14,646 bases of DNA from Erysipelotrichaceae bacterium UBA6182 (GTDB lineage Bacteria; Bacillota_I; Bacilli_A; Erysipelotrichales; Erysipelotrichaceae): contig DITO01000190.1 of assembly GCA_002422065.1 (NCBI GenBank), positions 10,599-25,244 of the forward strand. The letters run 5' to 3'. A program made the translations under genes and the position numbers. Positions within the stretch are counted from its first letter, which is position 1. The number at the start of each line of letters is the position of its first letter. Shown in pieces: positions 1 to 8,746 of this stretch. A model generated the notes under the pieces. The model made no database searches, was not told the DNA's origin, and worked only from the letters and a program-made list of their open reading frames with translations.

Positions 1-612
1 CGTGTTGAACAAGGATTTGTTACAACACAATCACGTTATGTAAACTTTGAAGATATTGTTATTCTTGTTAATCAAAACTCAGCAAGTGCATCAGAAGTTC
101 TTGCAGCTGCCATGTCAGAACAAGGCAACTTCACTCTCATAGGAACCACTACTTTTGGCAAAGGAACTGTTCAAATAACCCGTCCATTCTCAGATGGTTC
201 AGCACTAAAAGTAACCACTGCTCAATGGTTAAGTCCTGAAGGGAACTCAATTCAAGATATTGGTATTACTCCTGATGTTGAAGTGTCCTTACATCCATTC
301 TTTACCACAACACGTCAACTCATGAGCGAAGAGGATTTTGTGAATGTCGATTCAGTATCTGATTTTGTGATGATTGCTCAAATGGCACTTGATTTCTTAG
401 ATTATAATCCAGGTCGTATGGATGGTTATTTCTCAACACAAACTTTAGAAGCATTAAATGCTTACGCAAGTGATTTCTCATTAGATTCTGTAGACCAACT
501 CACGCCAATGATTTACCGCTCCTTATACACTCAAGTATATCGCGAGTGGTACACCAACAAACGTCAACTCGATCCACAACTCTTGAAAGCACTTGAACTA
601 TTACAACCATGA
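1..612 (+). CDS. Carboxyl-terminal processing protease (S41 family), 3' part only
   Basis: This is the last 203 codons of a secreted or membrane-anchored serine protease of the CtpA/CtpB/Prc family; the reading frame is open at the window's left edge. The active site is visible in the frame starting at base 1. The stretch NQNSASASE contains the nucleophile (Ser29 of the visible part, codon 85-87), and exactly 25 residues later TFGKGTVQ supplies the general-base lysine (Lys54), the same spacing as in the Ser/Lys dyad of E. coli Prc. After the protease core, visible residues about 120-180 (LDYNPGRMDGYFSTQTLEAL) look like a PG_binding_1 peptidoglycan-binding domain, which places the enzyme at the cell wall. 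The signal peptide, PDZ domain and N-terminus lie outside the window. The stop codon overlaps the uvrB start (ATGA), so the two genes are co-transcribed. Firmicutes often have ftsEX just upstream of such a gene; that cannot be checked here. Confidence 0.93.
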   Translation, partial: RVEQGFVTTQSRYVNFEDIVILVNQNSASASEVLAAAMSEQGNFTLIGTTTFGKGTVQITRPFSDGSALKVTTAQWLSPEGNSIQDIGITPDVEVSLHPFFTTTRQLMSEEDFVNVDSVSDFVMIAQMALDFLDYNPGRMDGYFSTQTLEALNAYASDFSLDSVDQLTPMIYRSLYTQVYREWYTNKRQLDPQLLKALELLQP

Positions 613-2588
613 ATCATGAACAATTTCAATTAGTTGCACCGTATCAAAGCGCAGGAGATCAGACCAAAGCGATTGAGCAGTTAACGCAAGGACTGATTGA
701 AGGAAAGCCATTCCAGGTACTATTAGGTGCAACAGGTACAGGAAAAACCTTTACTATCTCATCACTTATTGCCAAGGTAAATAAACCAACCTTGGTTTTA
801 GTGCATAATAAAACCTTAGCAGGACAACTCTATAATGAGTTTAGATCATTCTTTCCTCACAATCGTGTGGAATATTTCGTGTCCAATTTTGATTACTATC
901 AACCAGAAGCCTATATGCCACGCACAGACACTTACATTGAGAAATCCGCAACGATTAATCAAGAACTAGACATGTTACGTTTATCTTCCATTAACTCCAT
1001 CCTTACAAGACGTGATACTATCGTTGTCGCATCAGTGGCTTGTATTTATGCCTCAAGTAATCCTAACAATTACCGGGATATGTTTTTTACCATTCGTGTT
1101 AATGAAACCTTAGATCGAGATGAACTCATTAGTATGCTCGTACTTCGCCAATATACACGTAATGATATGGAACTCTCTAAAGGACATTTTAGAGTAAAAG
1201 GGGATGTCATTGATATTGCACTTGGATATACTGATGAGTTCATTCTTAGAATTGAATTCTTTGATAACACCATTGAGAGAATTGTTGAAGTAGATCCAGT
1301 AACTTATAAAGTTAATGCAGGGTTTATGCTTTATAATATTTTTCCAGCAACTGAATATGCACGCTTTAAACCTCAAATCATGAAAGCTGCCATGGATATA
1401 GAAATAGAACTCGAAGAGCGATTAGCTGAGTTTAAAAAAGAAGAAAAGCTTCTTGAAGCTCAACGTCTTGAGCAACGGACTCGCTATGATATTGAAGCAC
1501 TGCGTGAATTTGGATATTGCTCTGGGATTGAAAACTATTCAATGCACATCGATGCACGCTCTCCAGGACAACGTCCTTATACCATCTTTGATTTCTTTCC
1601 AGATGATTTCTTATTTGTCGTGGATGAAAGTCATGCAAGCTTACCTCAAGTACGAGGGATGTTTAATGGTGACCAAGCTCGTAAAAAAGTACTTGTCGAC
1701 TATGGGTTTCGCTTACCCTCTGCGATGCATAATCGTCCGATGCGATTTGAGGAGTTCTTAACACTTCCTAAGCAAACAGTTTATGTATCTGCTACCCCAG
1801 GGGACTTTGAATTAAATCAAGTGAACCATCAAGTTGTAGAACAAATCATTCGACCAACAGGTTTAGTTGATCCTGTTGTTGAAGTAAAGGCATCGTATGG
1901 TCAAATTGATAACTTGATGGAACAAATCAATCTTCGTAAAGCGAACAATCAACGAGTTCTTGTCACAACACTCACTGTTAAAATGGCAGAGGAATTGACG
2001 AGCTACTTCTTAGTAAATGATATCTCGGCGGTATATTTACACCATGAAACTAAAACACTAGAAAGAATTGAAATCATTCGCCAGCTTCGTAAAGGAAAAT
2101 ACGATGTTGTGGTTGGTATTAACTTACTTCGTGAAGGTTTAGACATACCAGAAGTCTCTTTAATAGCAATCCTTGATGCTGATAAAGAAGGATTCCTACG
2201 TTCATCACGCTCACTCATTCAGATTATTGGTCGTGCTGCTCGAAATGTTGATGGAAAAGTCATTATGTATGCCGATCGTATGACAGATTCAATGATTAAA
2301 GCCATTGGAGAAACTGATCGTCGTCGTAGTATCCAAGAAGCTCATAACATTAAACACAATATCACACCAAAAACAATTATTAGAGATATCGCTGAAACAG
2401 TATCAGGAAAAGAAAATGAAGAGATTACACGTCGTATCCTAACAAGAAAAGGTAAAGTGAGTCCTCAAGATAAAGAGCGAGTCATTGCTCAACTTGAGAA
2501 AGATATGTTAGAAGCAGCGAAGGTGCTCGACTTTGAGCGTGCAGCATTAATTCGTGATGCTCTCTTCGAACTAAAAGGTGAACTATGA
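609..2588 (+). CDS. uvrB: UvrABC system protein B (excision nuclease subunit)
   Basis: UvrB is the damage-verifying helicase-like ATPase of nucleotide excision repair: UvrA loads it, and it then recruits UvrC. The protein has 659 residues, the normal family length. Visible motifs are the P-loop GATGTGKT (residues 40-47), the Walker B-type DESH box (339-342), the conserved block IYVSATPG, the helicase motif NLLREGLDIPEVSLIAILDA, the RSLIQIIGRAARN box, and a C-terminal UVR motif (about 620-655) for contact with UvrC. The beta-hairpin that probes DNA is recognisable but altered: the usual YYDYYQPEAY reads NFDYYQPEAY (Asn93, Phe94), while the following Tyr96 and Tyr97 are kept. The ATG overlaps the stop codon of the upstream protease gene and has no clear Shine-Dalgarno sequence, so translational coupling is likely. 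The gene's own stop overlaps the uvrA start. Confidence 0.98.
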   Translation: MNHEQFQLVAPYQSAGDQTKAIEQLTQGLIEGKPFQVLLGATGTGKTFTISSLIAKVNKPTLVLVHNKTLAGQLYNEFRSFFPHNRVEYFVSNFDYYQPEAYMPRTDTYIEKSATINQELDMLRLSSINSILTRRDTIVVASVACIYASSNPNNYRDMFFTIRVNETLDRDELISMLVLRQYTRNDMELSKGHFRVKGDVIDIALGYTDEFILRIEFFDNTIERIVEVDPVTYKVNAGFMLYNIFPATEYARFKPQIMKAAMDIEIELEERLAEFKKEEKLLEAQRLEQRTRYDIEALREFGYCSGIENYSMHIDARSPGQRPYTIFDFFPDDFLFVVDESHASLPQVRGMFNGDQARKKVLVDYGFRLPSAMHNRPMRFEEFLTLPKQTVYVSATPGDFELNQVNHQVVEQIIRPTGLVDPVVEVKASYGQIDNLMEQINLRKANNQRVLVTTLTVKMAEELTSYFLVNDISAVYLHHETKTLERIEIIRQLRKGKYDVVVGINLLREGLDIPEVSLIAILDADKEGFLRSSRSLIQIIGRAARNVDGKVIMYADRMTDSMIKAIGETDRRRSIQEAHNIKHNITPKTIIRDIAETVSGKENEEITRRILTRKGKVSPQDKERVIAQLEKDMLEAAKVLDFERAALIRDALFELKGEL

Positions 2589-5404
2589 AAAACGACCAGA
2601 TTGTCATAAAAGGCGCAAGAGTCAACAATCTTAAAAATATAAGTGTGACTTTACCACGCAATCAATTTATTATCATGACAGGACTTTCAGGAAGTGGAAA
2701 AACTTCATTAGCATTTGATACGATTTATGCTGAGGGTCAACGTCGATATGTAGAATCATTGTCGGCTTATGCCCGTCAGTTTTTAGGTAACATGGAAAAA
2801 CCTGATGTCGACTCGATTGAAGGTTTATCTCCTGCGATTGCGATTGATCAAAAGACTACCTCAAATAATCCACGCTCTACAGTAGGTACTGTAACTGAAA
2901 TCTATGACTACTTACGATTATTGTATGCTCGTGTTGGAACACCAATGTGTCCGATTCATCATCATCCCATTGTTGGGATGTCGATTAAAGCGATGGTTGA
3001 ACAAGTCATGGCTCATCCTAGTGGATCTAAGATTGAATTATTAGCTCCAGTGGTGCGTAATCAGAAAGGAAGTCACAAAGACTTAATGAATGATCTTCTC
3101 AAACAAGGCTTTGTGCGTGTTCGTGTTAATGGAGAGATGAAACTATTAGAAGATGATGTTCAGCTCAACAAAAACAATAAGCACACTTTAGAAGTGATGG
3201 TCGATCGTTTAATTCTAAGTGAACAAGCAACTTCACGTCTTTATGATTCCATTGAGACATCATTAAAGCTATCTTCAGGATTAGTGCTTGTCCTTATTGA
3301 AGGACATGAAATTCTTATGTCATCAAACTATGCATGTGCTGAGTGTGGATTCTCACTTCCACATCTTGAACCAAGACTTTTCTCCTTTAATTCCCCTTTA
3401 GGGGCATGTGATACATGTAAAGGACTTGGTGTTATCCAACAAGTGGATATTGATTTACTTATTCCTGATCCTAAGTTAAGTATTCTCAAGGGAGGAATAC
3501 GTTATTATAAGAATATTGTCGACAGTGAAAACATTGAATGGCAGAACTTTAAAACACTATGTGATCATTATAATATTCCACTAGATAAACCAATCGATTC
3601 ATTAACTGATGAGCAAAAAGATATCTTACTCTATGGTTCAAAAGGACCGATTAAGTATGCTATTCACTCACGTAGTGGGAATACTTACTTACGTAATGAA
3701 ATCATTGAGGGAGTACTCACACTTATACAACGTCGTTTCTTTGAAACAACTTCCAATATGGCAAAAGAATGGTATGGAACATTTATGAGTGAAAGTACAT
3801 GTCCAACATGCAGTGGGAAGCGACTTAACGAAATGGCCCTTTGTGTGGAACTTAATAAGCATTCGATTTATGACTTTACTCGTTTTTCTATTCAAAATGG
3901 ATTAAAGTTTATTCGACACTTAAAACTTAGTGATCATGATCAAGAAATAGCTCGCTTAGTTTTAAAAGAAGTGAGTGAACGTCTTCAATTTCTAGATAAT
4001 GTAGGTTTATCCTACCTTACACTAGATCGTGTTGCTGGATCGCTGTCTGGTGGAGAAGCTCAACGGATTCGCTTAGCTACACAAATTGGGTCACGCTTAA
4101 GTGGTGTACTTTATGTACTTGATGAACCTTCGATTGGATTACACCAACGAGATAATGCTAAGCTTATTCAAACCCTCATTGATATGAGAGATTTAGGGAA
4201 TACCCTCATTGTGGTTGAACATGATGAAGAAACGATGGAAGCTTCAGATTGGATTGTGGATGTGGGTCCAGGAGCTGGAACTCATGGAGGAGAAATCATC
4301 TTTAATGGTCCTACACAGGAGATTAAAAACTGTGAAGCATCCATAACAGGACAATATCTTAACCGTAAACTATCCATTCCTATCCCTGAACATATTCGAA
4401 AAGGAAATGGATATTTCTTAAAAATCATTGATGCATATGAAAACAATCTTCAACACATCAATGTAGACATCCCACTTAATCAATTCGTTGTTGTAACGGG
4501 TGTGAGTGGAAGTGGTAAATCATCTCTTGTAAATGAAGTCATCGTGAAGTCCTTGCAACACCACTTATCTCGTGCTAAGGTAAAACCAGGATTAGTCAAA
4601 GCCATTGAAGGATTGGAACATATTGATAAGATTATCGCTGTAGACCAAGACCCAATTGGAAGAACACCAAGGTCTAATCCTGTTACTTATACAGGGATCT
4701 TTGATGACATACGTGATTTATTTACGATGACACCTGACGCTAAAAAACGAGGTTACTTAAAAGGTCGCTTCTCATTTAATGTGAAAGGTGGTCGCTGTGA
4801 AACGTGTCAAGGGGATGGGGTAAAACGGATCTCGATGTTATTTCTTCCTGATGTCTTTGTGTCATGTGAAGACTGTGAAGGGAAACGATATAATCCTGAA
4901 ACGTTACAAGTGACATATAAGGGAAAAACAATCTTTGATGTGTTAAACATGAGTGTCGATGAAGGGGTAGATTTCTTTGAGAATATCTTTAAGATTTCTT
5001 CTAAGCTTAAAATCCTTCAAGATGTTGGATTAGGATACATAAAACTTGGACAATCAGCGACTACTTTATCTGGAGGCGAAGCTCAACGGGTTAAACTCGC
5101 AAGTGAACTTCAACGAAAAGTTACAGGTAAAACACTGTTTGTGCTTGATGAACCAACCACAGGGCTACATACTCATGATGTTGCGAAACTACTTACTGTA
5201 CTCCATCGTATTGTTGATCAAGGTGATAGTGTTTTAGTGATTGAACACAATCTTGATGTCATAAAAAATGCAGATATGATTATTGATTTAGGTCCTGAAG
5301 GGGGCGATGGTGGTGGTACAATTATGGCAGTGGGAACACCACAAGAGATTGCTAATCATCCACTAAGTTACACAGGACATTATCTTAAGAAAGTACACCA
5401 ATAG
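2585..5404 (+). CDS. uvrA: UvrABC system protein A (damage-recognition ABC ATPase)
   Basis: UvrA dimers find bulky DNA lesions and deliver UvrB. The protein has 939 residues, full length for the family, with the expected tandem ABC architecture. The first Walker A is GLSGSGKT (33-40), the first signature LSGGEAQR (487-494) and the first Walker B LDEPSIGLH (from 512). The second half has GVSGSGKS (639-646), LSGGEAQR (828-835) and LDEPTTGLH. Zinc ligands are Cys251/254 with Cys275/278, and a C-X2-C-X19-C-X2-C finger at Cys738/741/761/764. A further CPTC box follows the UvrB-binding/insertion region. Nothing essential is missing. The ATG overlaps the uvrB stop codon, coupling the two repair subunits. 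No LexA-type operator can be assigned because the operon promoter lies outside the window. Confidence 0.99.
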   Translation: MKNDQIVIKGARVNNLKNISVTLPRNQFIIMTGLSGSGKTSLAFDTIYAEGQRRYVESLSAYARQFLGNMEKPDVDSIEGLSPAIAIDQKTTSNNPRSTVGTVTEIYDYLRLLYARVGTPMCPIHHHPIVGMSIKAMVEQVMAHPSGSKIELLAPVVRNQKGSHKDLMNDLLKQGFVRVRVNGEMKLLEDDVQLNKNNKHTLEVMVDRLILSEQATSRLYDSIETSLKLSSGLVLVLIEGHEILMSSNYACAECGFSLPHLEPRLFSFNSPLGACDTCKGLGVIQQVDIDLLIPDPKLSILKGGIRYYKNIVDSENIEWQNFKTLCDHYNIPLDKPIDSLTDEQKDILLYGSKGPIKYAIHSRSGNTYLRNEIIEGVLTLIQRRFFETTSNMAKEWYGTFMSESTCPTCSGKRLNEMALCVELNKHSIYDFTRFSIQNGLKFIRHLKLSDHDQEIARLVLKEVSERLQFLDNVGLSYLTLDRVAGSLSGGEAQRIRLATQIGSRLSGVLYVLDEPSIGLHQRDNAKLIQTLIDMRDLGNTLIVVEHDEETMEASDWIVDVGPGAGTHGGEIIFNGPTQEIKNCEASITGQYLNRKLSIPIPEHIRKGNGYFLKIIDAYENNLQHINVDIPLNQFVVVTGVSGSGKSSLVNEVIVKSLQHHLSRAKVKPGLVKAIEGLEHIDKIIAVDQDPIGRTPRSNPVTYTGIFDDIRDLFTMTPDAKKRGYLKGRFSFNVKGGRCETCQGDGVKRISMLFLPDVFVSCEDCEGKRYNPETLQVTYKGKTIFDVLNMSVDEGVDFFENIFKISSKLKILQDVGLGYIKLGQSATTLSGGEAQRVKLASELQRKVTGKTLFVLDEPTTGLHTHDVAKLLTVLHRIVDQGDSVLVIEHNLDVIKNADMIIDLGPEGGDGGGTIMAVGTPQEIANHPLSYTGHYLKKVHQ

Positions 5405-5413
5405 GAGGACACT

Positions 5414-6367
5414 ATGGAATATACAAATCGCTGTACCATGCGAAAAGTTAGAGACTACTTTAAGTTTGAACAACTTTGTGGTAATGATGAAGCCCTTGAT
5501 CGTTGGGTTGTGGTTCCTGATTTAAACCGTCCTGGTTTAGAACTCTCAGGATTCTTTGAACATACTGAACCACGACGTATTGTTGTGTTAGGTGACAAAG
5601 AAATGGCATACATTGAAACCATGAGTGATGATCATCAACGCTATGTGTTTGAAAAACTCACAGATGGATGGACACCTTCCATCATCATTACACGCTCACA
5701 TGAATGTCCACCAATCTTACTTCAAGTGGCAATCTCAAAGAACTTTCCAATTTTTCGTACAACCTTAAAGACATACCAACTTATGGTTGATGTTATTTCT
5801 TACCTTGATGAGCAACTCTCAGAGTCTGATACGATTCATGGAGTATTAATGAATGTTTATGGTAAAGGGGTTCTTATCACAGGGGAATCTGGGATGGGTA
5901 AATCTGAACTAGGTTTAGAACTTATACGTAGTGGTCATGTCCTTGTGGCAGATGATCGAGTTGATGTTCGACGTATTCATAATACAATCTATGGATCAGC
6001 TCCAGAGTTATTAAAGGGTTATCTTGAACTAAGAGGTATTGGAATTATTGATGTTGGTCGTATGTTTGGAGCAAGTGCACTCTTAGATTCCATGCGTATT
6101 GACTTTGTCGTGTATCTAGAGAAATGGCAAGATGGAAAAGCGTATAAGCGTGTTTCCATTGATTCTACTTTCAGTATGTCAGTGCTTGGTATCGATGTTC
6201 CAAAAATGGTCTTTCCTGTAAAGGAAGGACGTAATATAGCAGTCCTCATTGAAGCGGCAGTAACCGACTTCACACTTAAAGAAAAAGGCATTGATGCCGC
6301 AAAATCATTTGATGATCGTGTATATAACTACATTGTTAGTCAGAATGAAATAAACGGGAAGGAGTAG
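5414..6367 (+). CDS. hprK: HPr kinase/phosphorylase
   Basis: HprK phosphorylates HPr of the sugar phosphotransferase system on Ser46 when glycolytic intermediates are high, and uses inorganic phosphate to remove that phosphate, releasing pyrophosphate. It is the sensor of Firmicutes carbon catabolite control. The protein has 317 residues, the normal length. The N-terminal domain (about 1-135) is followed by IHGVLMNVYGKG with the catalytic-region His142, the P-loop GESGMGKS (157-164), the acidic pair in LVADD (180-181) and the HprK signature ELRGIGIIDVGRMFG (205-219). The C-terminal helix region VKEGRNIAVLIE matches the family, although the usual VRPGRN is slightly changed. An AGGAGG (5403-5408) overlaps the uvrA stop and sits five bases before the ATG. 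The next gene starts three bases after the stop. HPr itself and CcpA are not in the window. Confidence 0.97.
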   Translation: MEYTNRCTMRKVRDYFKFEQLCGNDEALDRWVVVPDLNRPGLELSGFFEHTEPRRIVVLGDKEMAYIETMSDDHQRYVFEKLTDGWTPSIIITRSHECPPILLQVAISKNFPIFRTTLKTYQLMVDVISYLDEQLSESDTIHGVLMNVYGKGVLITGESGMGKSELGLELIRSGHVLVADDRVDVRRIHNTIYGSAPELLKGYLELRGIGIIDVGRMFGASALLDSMRIDFVVYLEKWQDGKAYKRVSIDSTFSMSVLGIDVPKMVFPVKEGRNIAVLIEAAVTDFTLKEKGIDAAKSFDDRVYNYIVSQNEINGKE

Positions 6368-6370
6368 ACC

Positions 6371-7828
6371 ATGCAGTTTTTTCCAAATCCATCGACTATT
6401 ATACAAATCGGAGACTTTGCAATCCGATGGTATGCAATATTAATTTTATCAGGAGCTTTCTTTGCTTATTATTTATCATTAAGAGAACTTAAGAAAATGG
6501 GGTATGATGCCTCAATTATGGATGACCTATTCTTTGGAGCACTTATTTCTGGGGTTATAGGATCTCGTTTATGGTATGTTGCGTTTTCAGATGATCTTGC
6601 AGGATACCTTTCGAATCCAATTCGAATTATTGCCACATGGGAAGGTGGATTAGCCATTCATGGGGGTCTCTTTCTAGGGGTTCTTTATGGTTATTATTGG
6701 ACAAAGAAACATAAGATTAACTTCCTTCGTGTAGCAGATGCCATTGTTCCTACGATTATGATTGCGCAAGCCTTAGGTCGTTGGGGTAACTTTGCCAATC
6801 AAGAAGCGTTTGGACGAGTGGTTGATGCATCCTTTTATGCAGGATGGCCAACCTGGCTAGCGAATCATATGCTTATTGGTGGTTCATATCGTGAACCCAC
6901 ATTCTTCTATGAATCCATGGGGAACATTATTGGTTACCTTCTAATCATTTATGTTTATAAGAAATTTACTAAAGTTAAACGTGGGGATATGGTGTATGCC
7001 TATCTTATGTGGTATGGTGTGTTACGTTTCTTTGTTGAAGGACTACGAAGTGATAGTTTGTACTTCATGGGTTTACGTAGTGCACAACTTGTGTCAATCG
7101 CCTTTGTGATTGTCGGGATGCTTGGAACACTGGGTCTTTTTAGAAAAATGTTCCCACGTAAGAAACCAACGATTCTATTTGATTTTGATGGTACGGTAAT
7201 GGATACAGAACCTGCCATCATTAAATCCTATGAAGTGCTATATGAGCGTTATGATAAGTTAGATATTCTTACCCCTGAGTTTAAGAAAACTCTAATGGGT
7301 CCTCCTTTAAAAGAAATCTTTGCAATGCATTTTGATGAAGATAAAGTTGAAGATCTGATCTTAGAATATCGTCAAATTAACTTAGAACTTCATAATACTC
7401 ATGTGAAGCCTTTTGAAGGAGTACGTGATGTGCTTGCCTCTTTAAAGAACCAAGGATATCGTTGTGGTATTGTATCGTCTAAACATTCAGATTCGATTGA
7501 ATATGCACTGAATATGTATGATATGCAAGACTTCTTTGAAGTCGTGATTGGATTAAATCATACGACGTATCATAAACCTCATAAAGAACCCATTGAAAAA
7601 GGATGTAAGGCAATGAATGTTGGACATGATTCACTCATCTATGTTGGTGATACAGTGATGGACATTCAAGCAGCAACATCAATTGGAGCATACTGTGTTG
7701 TGTATGCTTCAAATGAAGAGAAAAGAGAAAAGTTAACACAACTTAAACCAAACAAAATTATTACATCATGGTATGATTTTGAGGCTATACTACAGGAGGA
7801 TGTTGAATGGACACGCAGTACGATTTAA
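6371..7828 (+). CDS. lgt: Fusion: prolipoprotein diacylglyceryl transferase + PpaX-like HAD phosphatase
   Basis: Two complete enzymes lie in one uninterrupted frame of 485 residues. Residues 1 to about 258 are Lgt, the membrane enzyme that moves diacylglycerol from phosphatidylglycerol to the lipobox cysteine of prelipoproteins. Visible are hydrophobic segments, the GGLAIHGG block (His97), the GRWGNF signature (137-141, Arg137) and RFFVEGLRSDS (219-228). After a short basic linker (FRKMFPRKK), residues 266-473 form a haloacid-dehalogenase phosphatase of the PpaX/Gph type: motif I DFDGTVMDTE (nucleophile Asp271, acid/base Asp273), motif II VSS (368-370), motif III Lys402, and motif IV GDTVMD (426-431). 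In E. coli the Lgt C-terminus faces the cytoplasm, so the phosphatase should be cytoplasmic and membrane-tethered. AAGGAG (6359-6364) precedes the ATG. An internal ATG at 7148 has no ribosome binding site. The gene overlaps trxB by 22 bases. A PPi-hydrolysing role is inferred from the hprK neighbour; phosphoglycolate or another substrate remains possible. Confidence 0.93.
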   Translation: MQFFPNPSTIIQIGDFAIRWYAILILSGAFFAYYLSLRELKKMGYDASIMDDLFFGALISGVIGSRLWYVAFSDDLAGYLSNPIRIIATWEGGLAIHGGLFLGVLYGYYWTKKHKINFLRVADAIVPTIMIAQALGRWGNFANQEAFGRVVDASFYAGWPTWLANHMLIGGSYREPTFFYESMGNIIGYLLIIYVYKKFTKVKRGDMVYAYLMWYGVLRFFVEGLRSDSLYFMGLRSAQLVSIAFVIVGMLGTLGLFRKMFPRKKPTILFDFDGTVMDTEPAIIKSYEVLYERYDKLDILTPEFKKTLMGPPLKEIFAMHFDEDKVEDLILEYRQINLELHNTHVKPFEGVRDVLASLKNQGYRCGIVSSKHSDSIEYALNMYDMQDFFEVVIGLNHTTYHKPHKEPIEKGCKAMNVGHDSLIYVGDTVMDIQAATSIGAYCVVYASNEEKREKLTQLKPNKIITSWYDFEAILQEDVEWTRSTI

Positions 7829-8733
7829 TTATTGTGGGGGCAGGACCTGCAGGATTAACAGCAGGGGTGTATGCTCCTAGAGCAGGCTTAAAAACCGCGA
7901 TCCTAGAACCGGATGCTCCTGGTGGGAAACTTGTGAAGACGTATGAAATCGCAAATTGGCCTGGGCAAAAACTGGTGAGTGGATATCAACTTGCCTTAGA
8001 TATGTATGAACATGCCACTGAAACAGGCGTCGAGTATCTTTATGGACGTGTAACAAAAATTGATAAAGTTGACAAGATCTTCCATATTGAATGTGAAGAT
8101 GGAACGACATATACTTCAAAAACAGTCATGGTGGCCAGTGGAACTGTTGAGAAGCAATTAGGCCTTGAAGGTGATAACACACTGGTTGGTAAAGGATTAT
8201 CCTTTTGTGCCGTCTGTGATGGTGCTTTCTATCGTAATCAAAGTGTTACAGTCATTGGTGGAGGCAACTCAGCATGTGAGGAATCATTGTATCTTACTAA
8301 GTTTGCATCAATTGTAAATTTAGTGGTTCGTCGTGATGTCTTTAGAGCTGAGCCACATATTCAAGATCAAGTACTTAGTAATCCAAAAATTAACGTTGTT
8401 TGGTTACATTCACCAACGGCTTATGTGGTTGAGAATGGAACCATTAGTGGAATAGAAGTAATTAGTAACGTTAGTGGTGAAAAACAAGTTATTCCCACAA
8501 AAGCAGTATTCCCATACATTGGTTCAACACCAGCGACTTCCTTTGTGGAACACCTAGGGGTTTGTGACAATGATGGTTATCTTGTGGTCGATGAGAATAT
8601 GAAAACAAAGATTCCAGGTTTGTTTGGAGCTGGAGATGTCTGTGCTAAGTTTTTAAGACAAATTGTGACTGCTTCAAGTGATGGAGCAGTAGCAGCACAG
8701 CAAGTATTTCATTATATTAATTCTAATCATTAA
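7807..8733 (+). CDS. trxB: Thioredoxin reductase
   Basis: TrxB is a cytoplasmic FAD enzyme that reduces thioredoxin with NADPH. The protein has 308 residues, the usual low-molecular-weight type. The FAD-binding GAGPAGLTAG (11-20) opens the protein. The redox pair is Cys134-Ala-Val-Cys137 in FCAVCDGAFY, typical of Firmicutes enzymes. The NADPH-binding GGGNSACEE (151-159) is followed by RRDVFRAE, retaining the arginines that bind the 2'-phosphate (175, 176, 180). The C-terminal FAD motif GLFGAGDV (271-278) and RQIVTASSDGA complete the fold. Two small departures from the usual pattern are GGKL instead of GGQL near residue 40 and Val174 where most family members have His before RR. The start is set by AGGAGG (7794-7799), seven bases upstream and inside the end of the lgt fusion. 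It is the last gene of the operon, with a terminator just downstream. Confidence 0.95.
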   Translation: MDTQYDLIIVGAGPAGLTAGVYAPRAGLKTAILEPDAPGGKLVKTYEIANWPGQKLVSGYQLALDMYEHATETGVEYLYGRVTKIDKVDKIFHIECEDGTTYTSKTVMVASGTVEKQLGLEGDNTLVGKGLSFCAVCDGAFYRNQSVTVIGGGNSACEESLYLTKFASIVNLVVRRDVFRAEPHIQDQVLSNPKINVVWLHSPTAYVVENGTISGIEVISNVSGEKQVIPTKAVFPYIGSTPATSFVEHLGVCDNDGYLVVDENMKTKIPGLFGAGDVCAKFLRQIVTASSDGAVAAQQVFHYINSNH

Positions 8734-8746
8734 TACGATGAGTGAG

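Noticed and set aside
1110..1376. Minus-strand open frame inside uvrB, 88 codons
   Set aside because: It lies wholly within a well-conserved uvrB region, has no ribosome binding site and no recognisable domain; it is a by-product of the coding strand. The same holds for the other minus-strand frames in this window.
1453..1761. Plus-strand alternative frame inside uvrB, 102 codons
   Set aside because: Out-of-frame shadow of conserved UvrB sequence, with no supporting start signal or known domain.
7140..7200. Sequencing error joining two separate genes lgt and ppaX
   Set aside because: The frame is continuous, the linker is basic as expected for the cytoplasmic side, and no ribosome binding site stands before the HAD half. 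A lost stop codon cannot be fully excluded without other reads.
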